Shown: in pieces, positions 47,401 to 59,159 of the stretch
Layout of the letters: each line of letters begins with the position of its first letter
Numbering within the stretch: the stretch's first letter is position 1
DNA from: Ischnura elegans
Lineage: Eukaryota > Arthropoda > Insecta > Odonata > Coenagrionidae
Assembly: GCF_921293095.1 (NCBI RefSeq)
Contig: NC_060256.1
Coordinates: forward strand, 89,497,851-89,561,850
Direction of reading: 5' to 3'
Length of the DNA: 64,000 nt
Position numbers and translations under genes: made by a program
Notes under the pieces: model-generated
Database searches by the model: none
Seen by the model: only the letters and a program-made list of their open reading frames with translations
What the model was told of the DNA's origin: nothing

Positions 47401-50400
47401 TTCTGTGTCCTGTCACGTAACTAACTTTTGGGGATATGGCCACATCCAAGCGCAATGGGTTGATGGGAGGCCTTACCAGTCCATGAAGTTCTTCCCTGAA
47501 AGGGTTCACTAATAGGGTAGTTTCCTTCATCAAAGAAAGCGAAAGGCATTGATTACGATTCCTTACCCACCATTAGTGTATTCATAATATACAAATTATG
47601 TATTTGGTGTTAGAAATACCAGTTTAAACGAATGGCAATCGATTTTAACCTCATTTGAAAAAGGCCAGATTGGCGCCCATGCGATGCCACTCCACGAGAC
47701 GTAACAGGGACCTAGTTTCTATAAGAGTAGATAGGATTTTTACATCGTCAGAGATTACCAATGCATGCATGAGGCACAGAGCTCAAAGGAACATCTCTTA
47801 ATAATCACTTATTAAAACTGCCTGTGGTCGGAAAGTTTCCTTCGTATGATAGGGTATTAATAATCCTTATTTAAGCCAAGCGCTACGAGCTAGCATGGTA
47901 CTCAGCTACCTGCTAGCATCCTGCGTCGTATCAGCGGTCAAAGCCTCGCCCCAAGGTCACCTCACTTGCTGCAGCGGGAACCAGAACGACGTCACACGGA
48001 CTTTTCCCAACATTCATACTTAGCCGTCGCGTTTTCGCGCGCTTGAAAATTTTCACTTTTCATTTAATCGCGAAAAATAGGTATCGTCATTTAAAAATCT
48101 AAAAGCGTGAAATACGTACTCCAGGAGTAATAATCTTTTGATTTAGGAAATAAAAAAATAATAGGAAATCACCCTATTGTTCAGCACGATTCACGCTGTC
48201 ATTTTTTATGCCCCTTCCGAATGATCGCTCCAATGATGGCGGAAAAATGATCGTTTCACGCAATAATTGTTCGAGATGTCTCAAGAGATGGGAATCCCAT
48301 CCCTTTTCCCATCACCCGGCACTTCCTCTTTTCCGTCCCTGAAACCATCGCTGGTACCAAGGGGACTGCATTGACGAGGCCCAATTCCATACGACAGAAG
48401 TTTGATTTCTCTTACCACTGCGGTTTATTTCAGCTTTCAAAAATGTCCGCAGCGTGGTGATGAGTGCAATGCGATCCACTTTTTTTCAATGTTTAGCAGT
48501 ATAATGTTTGTAAATGCGAGGAATAGCATTGAAGAGTTATGCATTTAATAAATAATATCATCATGAATGTAAATTTCGGTTTACACCCCAAATTTTAACA
48601 GTAGCGAATACAGAAAACATTCAAGGGGGGGGGGGCGCAAAATGTATTTTGAGCTACCTATACTTTAATCGTAATGAAAAATAATCAAGTTACACGTAAT
48701 ATTAAAGAAAGTATGATTTAAACTGATTATACACACGCACAACAATGCCCTCTTATGATATAAAAAAATTACAATTGCGGTTCGGCAATGTTCGGCTAAG
48801 CGGGCGGCCCCGTAAGTGTGGGGCGCCCCCCCCCCCCCCCCACATGTATCCGCCACTGGATTTTACCTTATTTCCCCGCGAAACTCGGAACTTATTGTCC
48901 GTCAGCGACGGGAGTGGCGAATTTCGCAAACTCATTCACATGCGCGGTGGGCGACTATACATTATGAGGAATACTTGACGATCTTCTATCGCAATATCCG
49001 TGGTTGGTACCGTCTTTGAGCCAATCAGAATGCGGCCGCTAAACAGCGATCGTGACGCTAAGCTTGGCTTTTAATTAAATGACAGTTGTATTATAAATAC
49101 GAAAAGTGACGGAAATAAGCGATGAATAAAGGGATGGTGGGAATGACCGTATCGTTCAGAAAATGATGGGTCGAGCTATCACTCATTTGGTCCATGAAAA
49201 CCTATCGATGGAGTTATCACTCAGAAGGACAGAAAAAATTATTATTCGATTCAGGCTTCATAATTAGAAGAGGCGCACCTCGAAGAAGAGGGAGGCCCCC
49301 CTTCATTGCTCCCTTCAAACCCTCTAGGATGGGGTCTCACCAAATAGGGTAGTTTCCTTCACCAAAGAAAGCGAAAAGCATTGATTGCGATTCGTTACCC
49401 ACCATTAGTGTAATCATAATAAACAAATTATTTGGTTTTAGAAATGCCAGTTTAGACGAATGGCAATGATCAATTTTATCCTCATTTGAAAAAGGCCAGA
49501 TTGGCGACCATGCGATGCCACTCCACGTGACGTCACAGGGACCTAGTTTCTTTATGAGTAGATAGGAGTTTTACGTCGTCTGAGATTACCAATGCATGCA
49601 TGAGGCACAGAGCTTAAAGGAACATCTCTTAATAATCACTAATTAAAACTGCCTGTGGTCGGAAAGTTTCCTTCGTATGATAGGGTATTAATAATCCTTA
49701 TTTAAGCCAAGCGCTACGAGCTAGTATGGTACTCTGCTACCTGCTAGCATCCTGCGTCGTATCAGCGGTCAAAGCCTCGCCCCAAGGTCACCTCACTGCT
49801 GCAGCGGGAACCAGAACGACGTCGCACGGACTTTTCCCAGCATTCATACTTAGCCGTCGCGTTTTCGCGCGCTTGAAAATTTTCACTTGTAATTTAATCG
49901 CGATAAATAGATATCGTCATTTAAAACCTAAAAGCGTGAAATACGTTCTCCAGGAGTAATAATCTTTCGATTTAGGCAATAAAAAAATAATAGGAAACCA
50001 CCCTATTCTCTTTATCCCTAATACGTATTTCGTCCTTTCATAATAGGGCCCCCTATTGTTATGCTCTGAAGGATGGGCAACAAAAATAGGGAGGCTCCCC
50101 TCACTACCCCTCAATTCACTCCTCTACAATGCGGCCTCACCATAACCCTTTTCTCCACAATTCCTAATCTATGGAACTTTTAAAATGTTGGCAATTAAAA
50201 CCGTTCATTGGCATCGATTCAGCATTTGAATCCGCTATAGAAATTAAGTAGTTACCTAATCAAGGTAATGAGGTAATGAGGAAGTGCTGAGAAGAATGGG
50301 ATTATAGAGAAGTCTTCTAAAAACCACAAGGAAAATACAGGACAACTTAGTTGGCCTTATTACGAGGCATATTTGCCTGATGAAAACATTCATTCGAGGA

Positions 50401-53400
50401 ATAGTGGAAGGGAAGAATAGCGAGGGACGGCTCCGAAGGAGTTACGTAGGACAGGTGATAAAGGATGTGAACGAGCAGAAATACGTGGCTATGAAAATAA
50501 TAGCGGATAGGAGAGAGGAATGGAGAACTACGTCAAACCGATCTTATGATTGTTGAATAATAATGAATGACGATGACCTAATAAAGGAAATAAATGCTTA
50601 ACACTTGCTCCTTTTTTGGGGCAAATACAAAATATACTTACACAGAGCTATTCCTCGGTAGGCCAATCACGCAATGCGCCGCCGTTATGACGTATCGGTC
50701 GCTGATTATGGCTCCTCCGCATCGGAAGGGCGATCCCGTCTCTGGAAAGAAGAAAATAATGGGTGGTGGAAAATCTGAACTATCAGGTAAAACCAAAATT
50801 GTTCATATCAAGAGTAGGATGTATTGATTTATCCCGATGCATACATTTTGTTTTTTTCGTACCCGCAATGACTAACAATATTATAAATACGAAAAGTGAC
50901 AGAATAAGCGATGAATAAAGGGATCTAAACCAAACCAAATTAACCAATTAATAAACCAAATAAACCAAACCAAATAATTTCAGGTGCGTTCAACATTTCA
51001 CTGCAACACATGTGAGAGTTTTCATCCGCATCCCATGTAGTCCGGGTTCAAATCCCGGCGGTGGTAGAGATTTTTTAGAGGCTGCCCGATCCCCTCTTGA
51101 ATGCTTCGTGGAGGACATTTCAAACACTCCGTCCGTCGGATGGGAAGTTAAGCCGTGGTCTCTTTGGAGGCTTTCGTTAATAGCAGGCAAATACCGACGC
51201 CGGGTTTCTTCCCTCAATATCCTTCCCTTATGGTGGATGACCTTAGTAGTCGGTTGCTTCCTCAAAATACCAATTGGTAATAATAACTGGTTAAATAAGC
51301 TATTAAACGAAATACTGTTCTTCTTATCGTGGTGAATTCTTTTTTTTTTAACTACATTTAAACAATGGTGCTGTAGATGCTGATGAACTTTTGCTTATGG
51401 TCTTAATGATAAAGAAAACCCTCAACACCTCTTAATCTGGAAGTTGCCATGGAGAAAACAATAATGTGAGAAGTTGTCGATTTGGACAGGGGAAGAAATA
51501 GAACGCAGAATTCCACATATTTGTTCGGAAAATCTTCCAAAGAAAATAAATAAAGAAACATAATAAATTGTAAGTAGTGGTCTGGAAATTAATGCAATCG
51601 CTGCTTAATACGACAACTTACTGACGGAATATTCCAGCAGTGCCATCCACGGGAGTTCCGTCAAGTGGACGTTCCCGACCACTTGATTCCAGTACTCGGG
51701 TCCGCATATGTCCGTTCTCAAAAGTGCGAGATTTGGGTGATGAGTAACGTCGTGGGTTACCAGTGGTCTCAGGGCCGAAACGTTCGCCGTCTTGTTGCCC
51801 GATGGACAGCACACCAATGGATGGAAACCCCTGAAACCGCACCGTGATCTCCTCAGGAAATCCATCGCCTCTTGTGGTATTGGTTTGACCTTCAGCGTCC
51901 TGAGGATTGCTTCGCAGTCCGAAAGGTCAATGCAGGTCCCTTCATCTTCCACTGGGTTTATGCACCTGTCCCCCGGGTTCAGAGCGTAGCCTGCGGAAAT
52001 AATAAATAATAAGAGGTGCTTTCAAGTTCTAAGGCCTCCGATTTTTATCTCCGGAATGAAAATGAATAGGAACATTTGTATTGTTTTAAAATGATTGAGC
52101 ACTTTTTATATATGACCGAGATGGCTGACCTACGGGACAGATGGAACACTTTCTACAGCATCTAGAATGAGAACTGTTTTAGTACATGAAGTGAAGACGT
52201 TTTCCTTCCACGAACAGCGTGGAATCATTCGTTTTCTTCATTTCTGATTTCGCATTCTGCATTCCTGGTGAGACGCCAATTGAAATTCATCGACAGTTTA
52301 AGGGGACATGTGGTGATGACGCTATAGAAATTACGTCCATGGTACGACAGTTTAACGAAGGCAGAACATCGAGTGACAATTAACCAAAGCAATCTAGGTG
52401 ATTTTCCAGTGGTCAAAACAGACCCCCAAAGAAGCCGCGGCCATTGAAGCAAGGCGTCGGCATCGTGAAAAATGTGTAATTCTGCAGGGATATTACAATG
52501 AGAAGTTACACCAGTTTCATAGTTTTCGGGTGAATAATCAGTTAAGAAAAAAATCGCAAGCCTTAGAACATGTATGCACCTTGTGTTTCTTTTTAGAAAT
52601 TATTTATTTTCAAAATCACTTTTGAAGTTCACTCGCAATAGCCAGCGAGGTTGTGGAGAAAACGTACTTCCTGTGACGTAAAGATGTGGATAAAGATAAA
52701 GTGCTTTCGAAAATATATCGAAAATTTAGATATCATAAGATCAAAAAAATACGCATCCTAAAATTTATCGATAAAGTTAATGGTAACACCGTTATCTTAT
52801 TTGTCACTTTCCTCACTGGTTTGTCAAAAAAATACAATTTTACAGTGTAAGTAAATTTTGTTTAATAAAAAACATGGCTCCAATGAAAGATATCAAGCCT
52901 CTCGAAAAAATGCGATGAATAAAGGAATAGAACAAAAATAGGTGAATGAAAAGTATGTCAACATTATAATAATTGATCCTAGAATATAGTTTTTTGACTT
53001 GGATTAAGGTACTGCTAGGAAACCTTGCAAAAAATTTGCATACAGAAATGAGTTGCATCAAACTTGAAAAATTCGATAACTCGGCGGTGCCTCAGTAAAA
53101 TTAATAAAGCCATATAGAAATAATAAAAGCGTTATTTCTGTGACTCTTTAGTATATTTCTACATCCATATTACTCACATATTACTCTTCAAAGAACACGT
53201 CAAGGAAGAAAATTCTCATCATTATATAATCAGGCTAACTTTTGAATTAATTTGTTTGCTGAAGAAAAGGCGTGCACATTTTAGGTACTTTAGTATTAAG
53301 TTAATTACGACTATGCGTAGATTACTCTCATTGGCATCTCTAAGAGGAAAAATAGGAGCTCTATTCCATATCGTAATAACAACAAAAACTAAATTCTATA

Positions 53401-54527
53401 CATACTTATTGAAAAAGTTTTCAATCGAGGTGTTCTATGAAGTGAAAAAATCTGATGCAGAAACATGTGACGCTTTTAACGTGTCGGGCTATCATACTTC
53501 ATCCTAAATTATTTATCAATGAGAGTGACAATACACTTTTATCACATGGAGAAATGATTTGCCGTATTTATTCCATCAATCAATCGAGGTATGGCCAGTG
53601 AAATTAATGTTCACTATAAAGAAACCTTAGGTTTATTTTCCCGTAAAGGAACGAAAATAAATTATATTCCCTCTACAAATAAATGATTATTTAATATTTT
53701 ATGAAGCCCATAAAATGTTAATTTCTTTAGAGAGCTTCCTTTCCCTCACGAAATATCTCGGTTATGCAATTACGAATCCTAACTCTATTGTTAGAATTGG
53801 ATACCTTTCATTGTTATACGTATTCCGTAGCCCGAAGGAATTTCTACCGATGCCGGCTGTGAATGACCCATCTGTTCGATCGACGCCAAATGCAGCTTTT
53901 TTATAATCCACCAAGGCGCTATTCTTGAAGGGTTAATCTTCTCACAACCCATGAAATCTATGACAGTATACTTTTGTTTATATTGTTTCATTTTCGCGTA
54001 TTATTCAGTTAAACGTTTGTAGCCTACCTCATCCTAAGAATTCCATTCATTTTGTCGTGTTTCCTCAATTACCAATTATAGTATTGATTCATGGGAAACA
54101 TTCTCTTGAATATGCTCCGCGAATAATTTCCTCGTTTTCGTCCTGCATAATTATCGTACATTCCTTACTCCAGGTCAAGGCCTTCCCTCCCTATACTGAA
54201 TTCATTGCCGGATAATATTGATCCGTTTTTTTGCTCTTAAACTCATTTATCAATCTCATCATGTCCCATTCTCTGGCGAATAAATAAACCTCTTTCTCTA
54301 ATCTCCCATTGTGCGTGTCTTCCATTTTCGTTCTTTACTATTTTTAGCCTGTATTCTTCATTTTGAGTGCTTACGTTTATGTTCCGTGTTTGTGACTGCG
54401 TCACCGTCAATTGAAAGAACTGCTGGTTGTGAATTCTTACTTTAATAAATTAATTAGTTACATTAAAAAATAACTCACCATTTTGAAGCCGTAGAATTAG
54501 AAGCAGAATCGTGGCCAGGAAATCCAT
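44154..54527 (-). CDS. Gene C: CLIP-domain serine protease, atypical active site
   Basis: Six exons on the minus strand, 54527-54479, 51990-51622, 50741-50642, 47225-47020, 46116-46015 and 44464-44154, sum to 1137 nt: 378 aa plus stop, all joins in phase. Signal peptide 1-16. CLIP domain 26-78 with six cysteines ending VCCP. Layout and the APQDIAVEKVVVHPHF loop resemble the easter/prophenoloxidase-activating (CLIPB) group. Triad His162, Asp227 and Ser326 is complete. Three oddities: the activation site is Q119|VVGN instead of Arg or Lys, so a trypsin-like activator could not cut there; Gly193 of the oxyanion hole is Val324 (CSVDSGGP); position 189 is Ala320. The protein may have altered or no activity. 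Introns contain two 660-bp MITEs, an hAT MITE and a LINE. Confidence 0.88.
44548..44650. repeat. Possible single end of a mariner-like element
   Basis: TA followed by CAGGGTGTTTCAGGAGG resembles Tc1/mariner-type termini; a similar start is at 59894 (ATACAGGGTGTTTAAAACGG). I could not find the opposite end of either. Confidence 0.3.
46015..46116 (-). CDS. Gene C exon 5, Cys-Met-Pro and Gly-Trp-Gly
   Basis: Acceptor ATTTCAG precedes 46116, donor GTAAGT follows 46015. Encodes AVRPICMPVGLAQQTEDL and VEVSGWGSLWS. Confidence 0.9.
47020..47225 (-). CDS. Gene C exon 4, catalytic Asp
   Basis: Acceptor ATTTCAG precedes 47225; donor GTAAAT follows 47020. Encodes ISVRIGEYNLTSPIDC, QDIAVEKVVVHPHF and NDIGLIRLSRPINFTD with Asp227. 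Confidence 0.9.
47511..48178 (-). mobile_element. 660-bp MITE, copy 5
   Basis: Complete: AATAGGGTAGTTTCC at one end, reverse complement of AATAGGGTGATTTCC at the other, 668 bp. In gene C intron 3. Confidence 0.9.
48599..48858. mobile_element. hAT-type MITE with G and C runs
   Basis: Ends CAGTAGCGAATACAG and, reversed, CAGTGGCGGATACATG, each next to a G-rich run. Octamer flanks AATTTTAA and GATTTTAC match at six of eight. 260 bp. Confidence 0.75.
49090..49136 (+). repeat. Short direct repeat, copy 1
   Basis: ATTATAAATACGAAAAGTGA followed by AAGCGATGAATAAAGGGAT; recurs at 50880-50926 with one small gap. Confidence 0.7.
49343..50007 (-). mobile_element. 660-bp MITE, copy 6
   Basis: Complete, 665 bp, ends AATAGGGTAGTTTCC and GGAAACCACCCTATT. 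In gene C intron 3, same orientation as copy 5. Confidence 0.9.
50280..50575 (+). mobile_element. LINE fragment (RTE-like), degraded
   Basis: Blocks such as TGAAAACATTCATTCGAGG, GTGGAAGGGAAGAATAGC and TCAAACCGATCTTATGATTG, then AATGATGACGATG-like tail, align with 11527-11945. It ends 67 bp before gene C exon 3 (opposite strand). Confidence 0.75.
50642..50741 (-). CDS. Gene C exon 3, catalytic His
   Basis: Acceptor TTTCCAG precedes 50741; donor GTAAGT follows 50642. Encodes FRCGGAIISDRYVITAAHC with His162. Confidence 0.9.
50880..50926 (+). repeat. Short direct repeat, copy 2
   Basis: Same 46-bp block as 49090-49136. Confidence 0.7.
51003..51283 (+). repeat. tRNA-derived SINE, family 2
   Basis: B box GGTTCAAATCCCGGCGG, body blocks GAGGCTGCCCGATCCC, TCCGTCCGTCGGATGGG and GACGCCGGGTTTC, tail GGTAATAATAAC. 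Same family as 1132-1438. In gene C intron 2. Confidence 0.85.
51622..51990 (-). CDS. Gene C exon 2, CLIP domain and activation site
   Basis: Acceptor TTCCGCAG precedes 51990; donor GTAAGT follows 51622. Cysteines 26, 36, 42, 67, 77 and 78 have CLIP spacing; then CGPEYWNQVVGNVHLTELPW opens the protease domain. Confidence 0.9.
51991..54478. other. Gene C intron 1
   Basis: 2.5 kb, no second exon or element terminus recognised. Frames of 60 to 83 codons have no known motif. Confidence 0.55.
54479..54527 (-). CDS. Gene C exon 1, signal peptide
   Basis: ATG at 54527-54525, reading MDFLATILLLILRLQN; donor GTGAGT follows 54479, phase 1. Short but hydrophobic and in frame with the CLIP exon. Confidence 0.8.
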
Positions 54528-55151
54528 GAGGCGAAGATGGCTCCTGAAAGAAAAAGTGGACATAGAAACAATTGTCGATGGATTTCCTAAATTTAGTTCT
54601 CGTGAAACTTGGGCGTTACTGCACATTTTTAGAATTTTTTATGATAAAGCTAGTCAAAAATATGTCGGAAATTACCTCCAAGACGGTCCTCGAGTGAGGG
54701 ACATCATCTGAAAGAGGAAATATTGCTTATAAAGTGGTCCTCGGTTGAAATATATCCAATAAGGAAGACGCTGAAATAATGAATTAATAATACTTTTGTG
54801 TATTATCTTAAAACTCGCGATTTTCTTTCGTGTGCCAGTGTTTCGAAGATGCGGCTTCTGAAGAGTCCGGTCAGCGTAATCTCCAACCCTCATCCTCATC
54901 CGTGGAGCTGAGACACTTCCCCACTCCCCTACAAACTCCCCCTTCCTACAGAACAACCCGCCTTACCCCCTCCACTCAACGTTCATTTACCGTAACCTTC
55001 GCAATACTGGTTTTCACCGTATCCGCTAGTTGACATTTTTTTAATATCGAATATGGGGGACTAAAAATCAGTCATATGGACTTGAATTTCAATGGTATAT
55101 CTTTTTAAATTGGATTAAAGCGGTGATAATTCATAATTGAGGAAGTTCTAA

Positions 55152-55386
55152 AGGCCTGTTTACGCGATACATTAACACGCACGAGTTAATGTCTGTTTGC
55201 GTGAATGATTTTTGTGGACCGGAACGGAACATGTACGAATGCATGGACCAATTTAGAACAGGTTCTATTTTCTGTGCATGCATTCGCACAAGTTGGGTGG
55301 TTACACGGTGCATTTTCGCGTTCATTCCCGCGTTCATACATTTAGACATTAACCTGTACGTGTTAATGTACCGTGTAAAGAGGCCT
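55152..55386. mobile_element. PIF/Harbinger-type MITE
   Basis: Ends AGGCCTGTTTACGCGATAC and, reversed, AGGCCTCTTTACACGGTAC, continuing through ATTAACACG. TAA on both sides (55149-55151, 55387-55389). 235 bp, likely same lineage as 31963-32196. Confidence 0.88.
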
Positions 55387-55646
55387 TAAGAAGAGTGGTA
55401 GAAAAGTGAAGTCTTCTAAAAATCTTAAGCAAAAGACGGGACATTTTAGTTGGCCACATTATGAGACATGATGGCCTGATGAAAACAATCGTAGGAGGAC
55501 AGGTGGAAGGGAGAAAGGGCATGGGAGGGCCCCGATTGAGTTACATAGGACGGGTTGTAAAGGATGCAAAAGAGAAGAAATACGTCGCTATGAAAATGAT
55601 AGCGGATAGGAGAGAAGAATGGAGAGCTGCGTCAAACCAATCTTAG

Positions 55647-57717
55647 AAGGGATATGTGAGTACTCGAAAATTGGAGTCCAGTCGAGTAGTTGGTACTCGA
55701 CTCGAGCGTTTCGATTAGCATTACGAATGTCGAGTCGAGTCGAATAGTTACGGTCACAGAGCTTCTGAGGCTAGTAGGCCCAGCAATCTGCCGACAGGAA
55801 GCACTATCATGAAACTCATGTAATAATACAATTTTCAAAGCCGATAAGTCATACTAATGCCTTGTCCTGGTAGTTTCAGCTTGCTGTATACACTATAGTT
55901 GTCGACGTGCGCGCCGAATACCTTTACGTCAGCCGCGGTGGCCGATCGTCTTCCGACCCGGCGCACAGTGGTCCGAAATCGGTAAAAGGTGGAATAAAGT
56001 CCAAAATTATGTGGGGATAGAGACTTGAAACTTAGCGCAAATAATCATAAATGATTACTAGATGTAGATTTATATGCCATTTTACATAAATACGACCCTA
56101 TAGTGGGCAAAACATGACCAACTTTTCAATACCACGCGCGTTCTCGTTTGTCCTCGAAAATATTTGAATCTATCCAGGTGGTGTTGCGTTGGTATGATTT
56201 TTATGGAATAAAAAACGCAATATTTCTTTGACCTGGTGCTTTGCCTATACTTTCAATGACTTTTGAAGATTTTTGCTCGCATCTATCTGGTTTTACAACG
56301 CAAAATGGCCGACCCATTTTTCACGTGAAATTTGACGTAAAGTAGTAGTAGGAGATCTTTCGTTTACGAAAAATATAACTCGGAAAATTTAAACCACAAT
56401 ATAAAGTAGAGATTTATAAAGAGTACTAAGTAGAAATCTTGGAAAAAAACGTTTGCAACGAAGGAAGTGAGAGCGATTTTTCAATCGCGCGTCAAGGCTG
56501 AGCTACACGCGGCGGAACCCTGAGGCTCGGTAACTGAGGCCGATTTTACAAGATTTAAAAAAACTTTATTCTTGAAAATTGTCATTTAAAGCACGGAATA
56601 TCGTCTTCATTGGCCTAAAATACTAAGCTGAGGATGTTAAAAAGGAGTATGTATAGATCGACTTGACCATTTATTCATTGCTCGAGTGAAAATGCTAAGG
56701 ATTGGATATTTTTCGGAACCATACCACGCATAAGAAATATGGCTCGGTTATTGAAGTAGAGCGAAGAGATTAAGTTGGCATGCTTAAGAGAGAGAAAAAT
56801 GAACTGTTTCTGCGAAAGGCAACAACCGATACCCTTTTTTCCCTTTTCACCTTCGCCGAGGTGAGTCGTGCGGAAAGGGGAGTTCACATCTCAAGGCAAT
56901 TTTTAGCCTTTTTTATTACTGCGTCCGTCCGATGTGATATTCATTTGTTGCGTTTACTTTCTTTCTTTAACTTTCTGAAAAACAAGAGTTTTTAAGGTTG
57001 ATTAAACGACGTGAGAAGTATAGAATTGTTTTTGGCTCTACAAAACTAAAGCTAAGTTCTATAGGTCGTTCGGTTCGTCCACTTGAATTCCATAAAGATT
57101 CAAGATCCATAAAAATCGTTGATATAATTTTAATAAAAATTCCAAAGGCTACGAAATCTTGAAATTTTGGTAGGAAAGTACTTGTTCAGTCATACAAGTG
57201 TGTAGCCAAAGGCAATTTTCTGCACGCAGTAATACTGTGACACGGAGACGTCAAAACCTGCTGGCTGAGCATGTAGAATAATTGGTTTTTCTACTTGAGA
57301 ATTTGAAATGGGCCAAAAAATACATGATTCATATACGTATTATGTAATATTTTTTATATATGAGAAAAAGACTATACTCAGGGCTCCCCCTTGTAGTTTT
57401 GATACATATATGACTTAAATGGTCGACATATTACTTGGGGTTGAATAATTTCAATTGTGCCCATGGAACTATTGAAGACACATTAATTTTCATTCATCTC
57501 CTACTTCTGACATTAACCATCAACGATCCTCTTTATATTTTCCTTCTTTCGCTAGGCTAGACATTCGTCATAGAAAATTGGAGTAGAATATATTGTAGTA
57601 TGCATTGCTGTATTGCCTGGTTAAGAAATTATCATACTCGACTCGATACTCACGAGTACTTTTCAACACGACTAGATACTCGACTCGAGATCAAAAATTG
57701 TTTCACGCACATCCCTA
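55647..57717. mobile_element. hAT element, 2.1 kb, without transposase
   Basis: Ends AAGGGATATGTGAG and, reversed, TAGGGATGTGCGTGA, followed on both sides by clustered ACTCGACTCGA motifs typical of subterminal transposase sites. Exact 8-bp duplication AATCTTAG (55639-55646, 57718-57725). No long reading frame. Confidence 0.85.
55974..56012 (+). mobile_element. Transib-like terminus inside the hAT element
   Basis: CACAGTGGTCCGAAATCGG followed by TAAAAGGTGG resembles the termini at 24016 and 26852, and is preceded by GGCG. The other end was not found, so the extent is unknown. Confidence 0.5.
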
Positions 57718-57745
57718 AATCTTAGTATTATTGACTAATCATGAT

Positions 57746-59159
57746 GACTTACCTCAAGAGAAAGAAAAATGCGAATGCATTTGAATTCGTCGGCGTAAAA
57801 ATTATTGTACGAGTGATTTTGGCTTGCTGTCTTTCTTCGAATAATAATATGCTGTATTTCTTTGACTATAATAATATTATTTATCGATTAATTTTAATTT
57901 TACTCTCACTGTTAAGGAATAATATACGATAGTAATTTCAGTCTTCATTTTTGTAGTTACCTACAAAAATTTGATCATGAATGCATGCGCGCAGAGTATT
58001 ACCAGCCGTGGGAAATCAAGGTGATGTAAACTTCAAAATCAAGCGTCAAACCAATCTTGTTTACTGTTCTACATCTACTTACTACCCCGCAAGCCGCCTA
58101 AGGAGGCGTGGCAGCGGGTGCTAGGACTCCAGACGTCTACATATGCCGAAATGAGCAAATGCCGAAACAAAATTACGACTAGCATTTATTATTGCCTGTA
58201 ATGATGATGATGAATTCGTAAATGTCGGTTGTTGAAGTAGTTGTCTTTTTTTTACGGTTGTCTCTAGTTCTTTATTGTATACTTCAAAAAATATTCACTC
58301 ACATTCGAGTTTTCCATAATTTCTCATTTAAATTAATCTTTCAGCAATATATTCTCATTGTGATGCATCATTATGTCCATGTATAACTTTGCGGTATATA
58401 AGAGCCATTGGGGAAAATGCTTACAGTTTTTCTAGTATTTAATGATCTTACCAATTATTGAAAAAAATTAATTAGTTTAAAATTAATAACTGATGAAGGA
58501 TAGGATAGGATAACCAAATTCACAGGCTAAATTTAGTCCCAGTAAACTTGCGTCGCATCTATACTTTTCTCTGGAACATACCGATTAACTTGTTTTGGTC
58601 CTATTTCCATTGCAAGAGTTTTCATAAGTGGTACCTAATTCTTCGTTTCAACTCGAAGTATTTTCGTAAACCATATATTTATGAATTTTCTGAAACTGAA
58701 TTAATGAACTTACTGAAATTAATTTAAGTATAGAATATGTTCTCATTATGATTATAGTGTGATATGAAGGTGAATGAAAAAATGAAGCATAATGGAACAT
58801 GAAATGCTAACATATTCCTTATTTTTCCAGTTTATCCTTCTTTCCCTCAACTCAACTTTTTTATGAGTTACAGAAATAACGGAAGCAAATATTTGCTTTG
58901 CCATTTCTTTCAGGTTAAGAGTCGCCTCTTTGAAATTTTAAATGAATTATTAATGAGGCTTCAAAGAAAATTGCAAGCAATTTTTTTGTGAGATTCATCA
59001 ATTTATCAGAGGATTCAGTTTTTTTTATTAAATTTAAATACTTTTTATTTTCAAGTGACATGTACGCCACTCCCCTATTCATACAATCGAGTCCTTTAGA
59101 AATAGAACTTGTCATACACCTCCTAAACTATGGCAAAAGCATTTGACATTTGTATTGAA
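57746..59159. other. Intergenic with one LINE tail
   Basis: At 58074-58135 the minus strand has the CR1/Jockey-like tail (plus: CCGCAAGCCGCCTAAGGAGG and CGTGGCAGCGGGTGCTAGG). Nothing else recognised. Confidence 0.55.

Larger units (their letters stand above)
55391..57745 (+). mobile_element. LINE fragment (RTE-like) split by an hAT element
   Basis: 55391-55646 carries RHDGLMKTIVGGQVEGRKG and related blocks, ending in GTCAAACCAATCTTAG. The family's next segment (TATTATTGACTAATCATGAT) resumes at 57726 after the hAT insertion. Confidence 0.8.

Noticed and set aside
48599-48858. G and C runs as a structured regulatory site
   Set aside because: They are subterminal parts of an hAT MITE.
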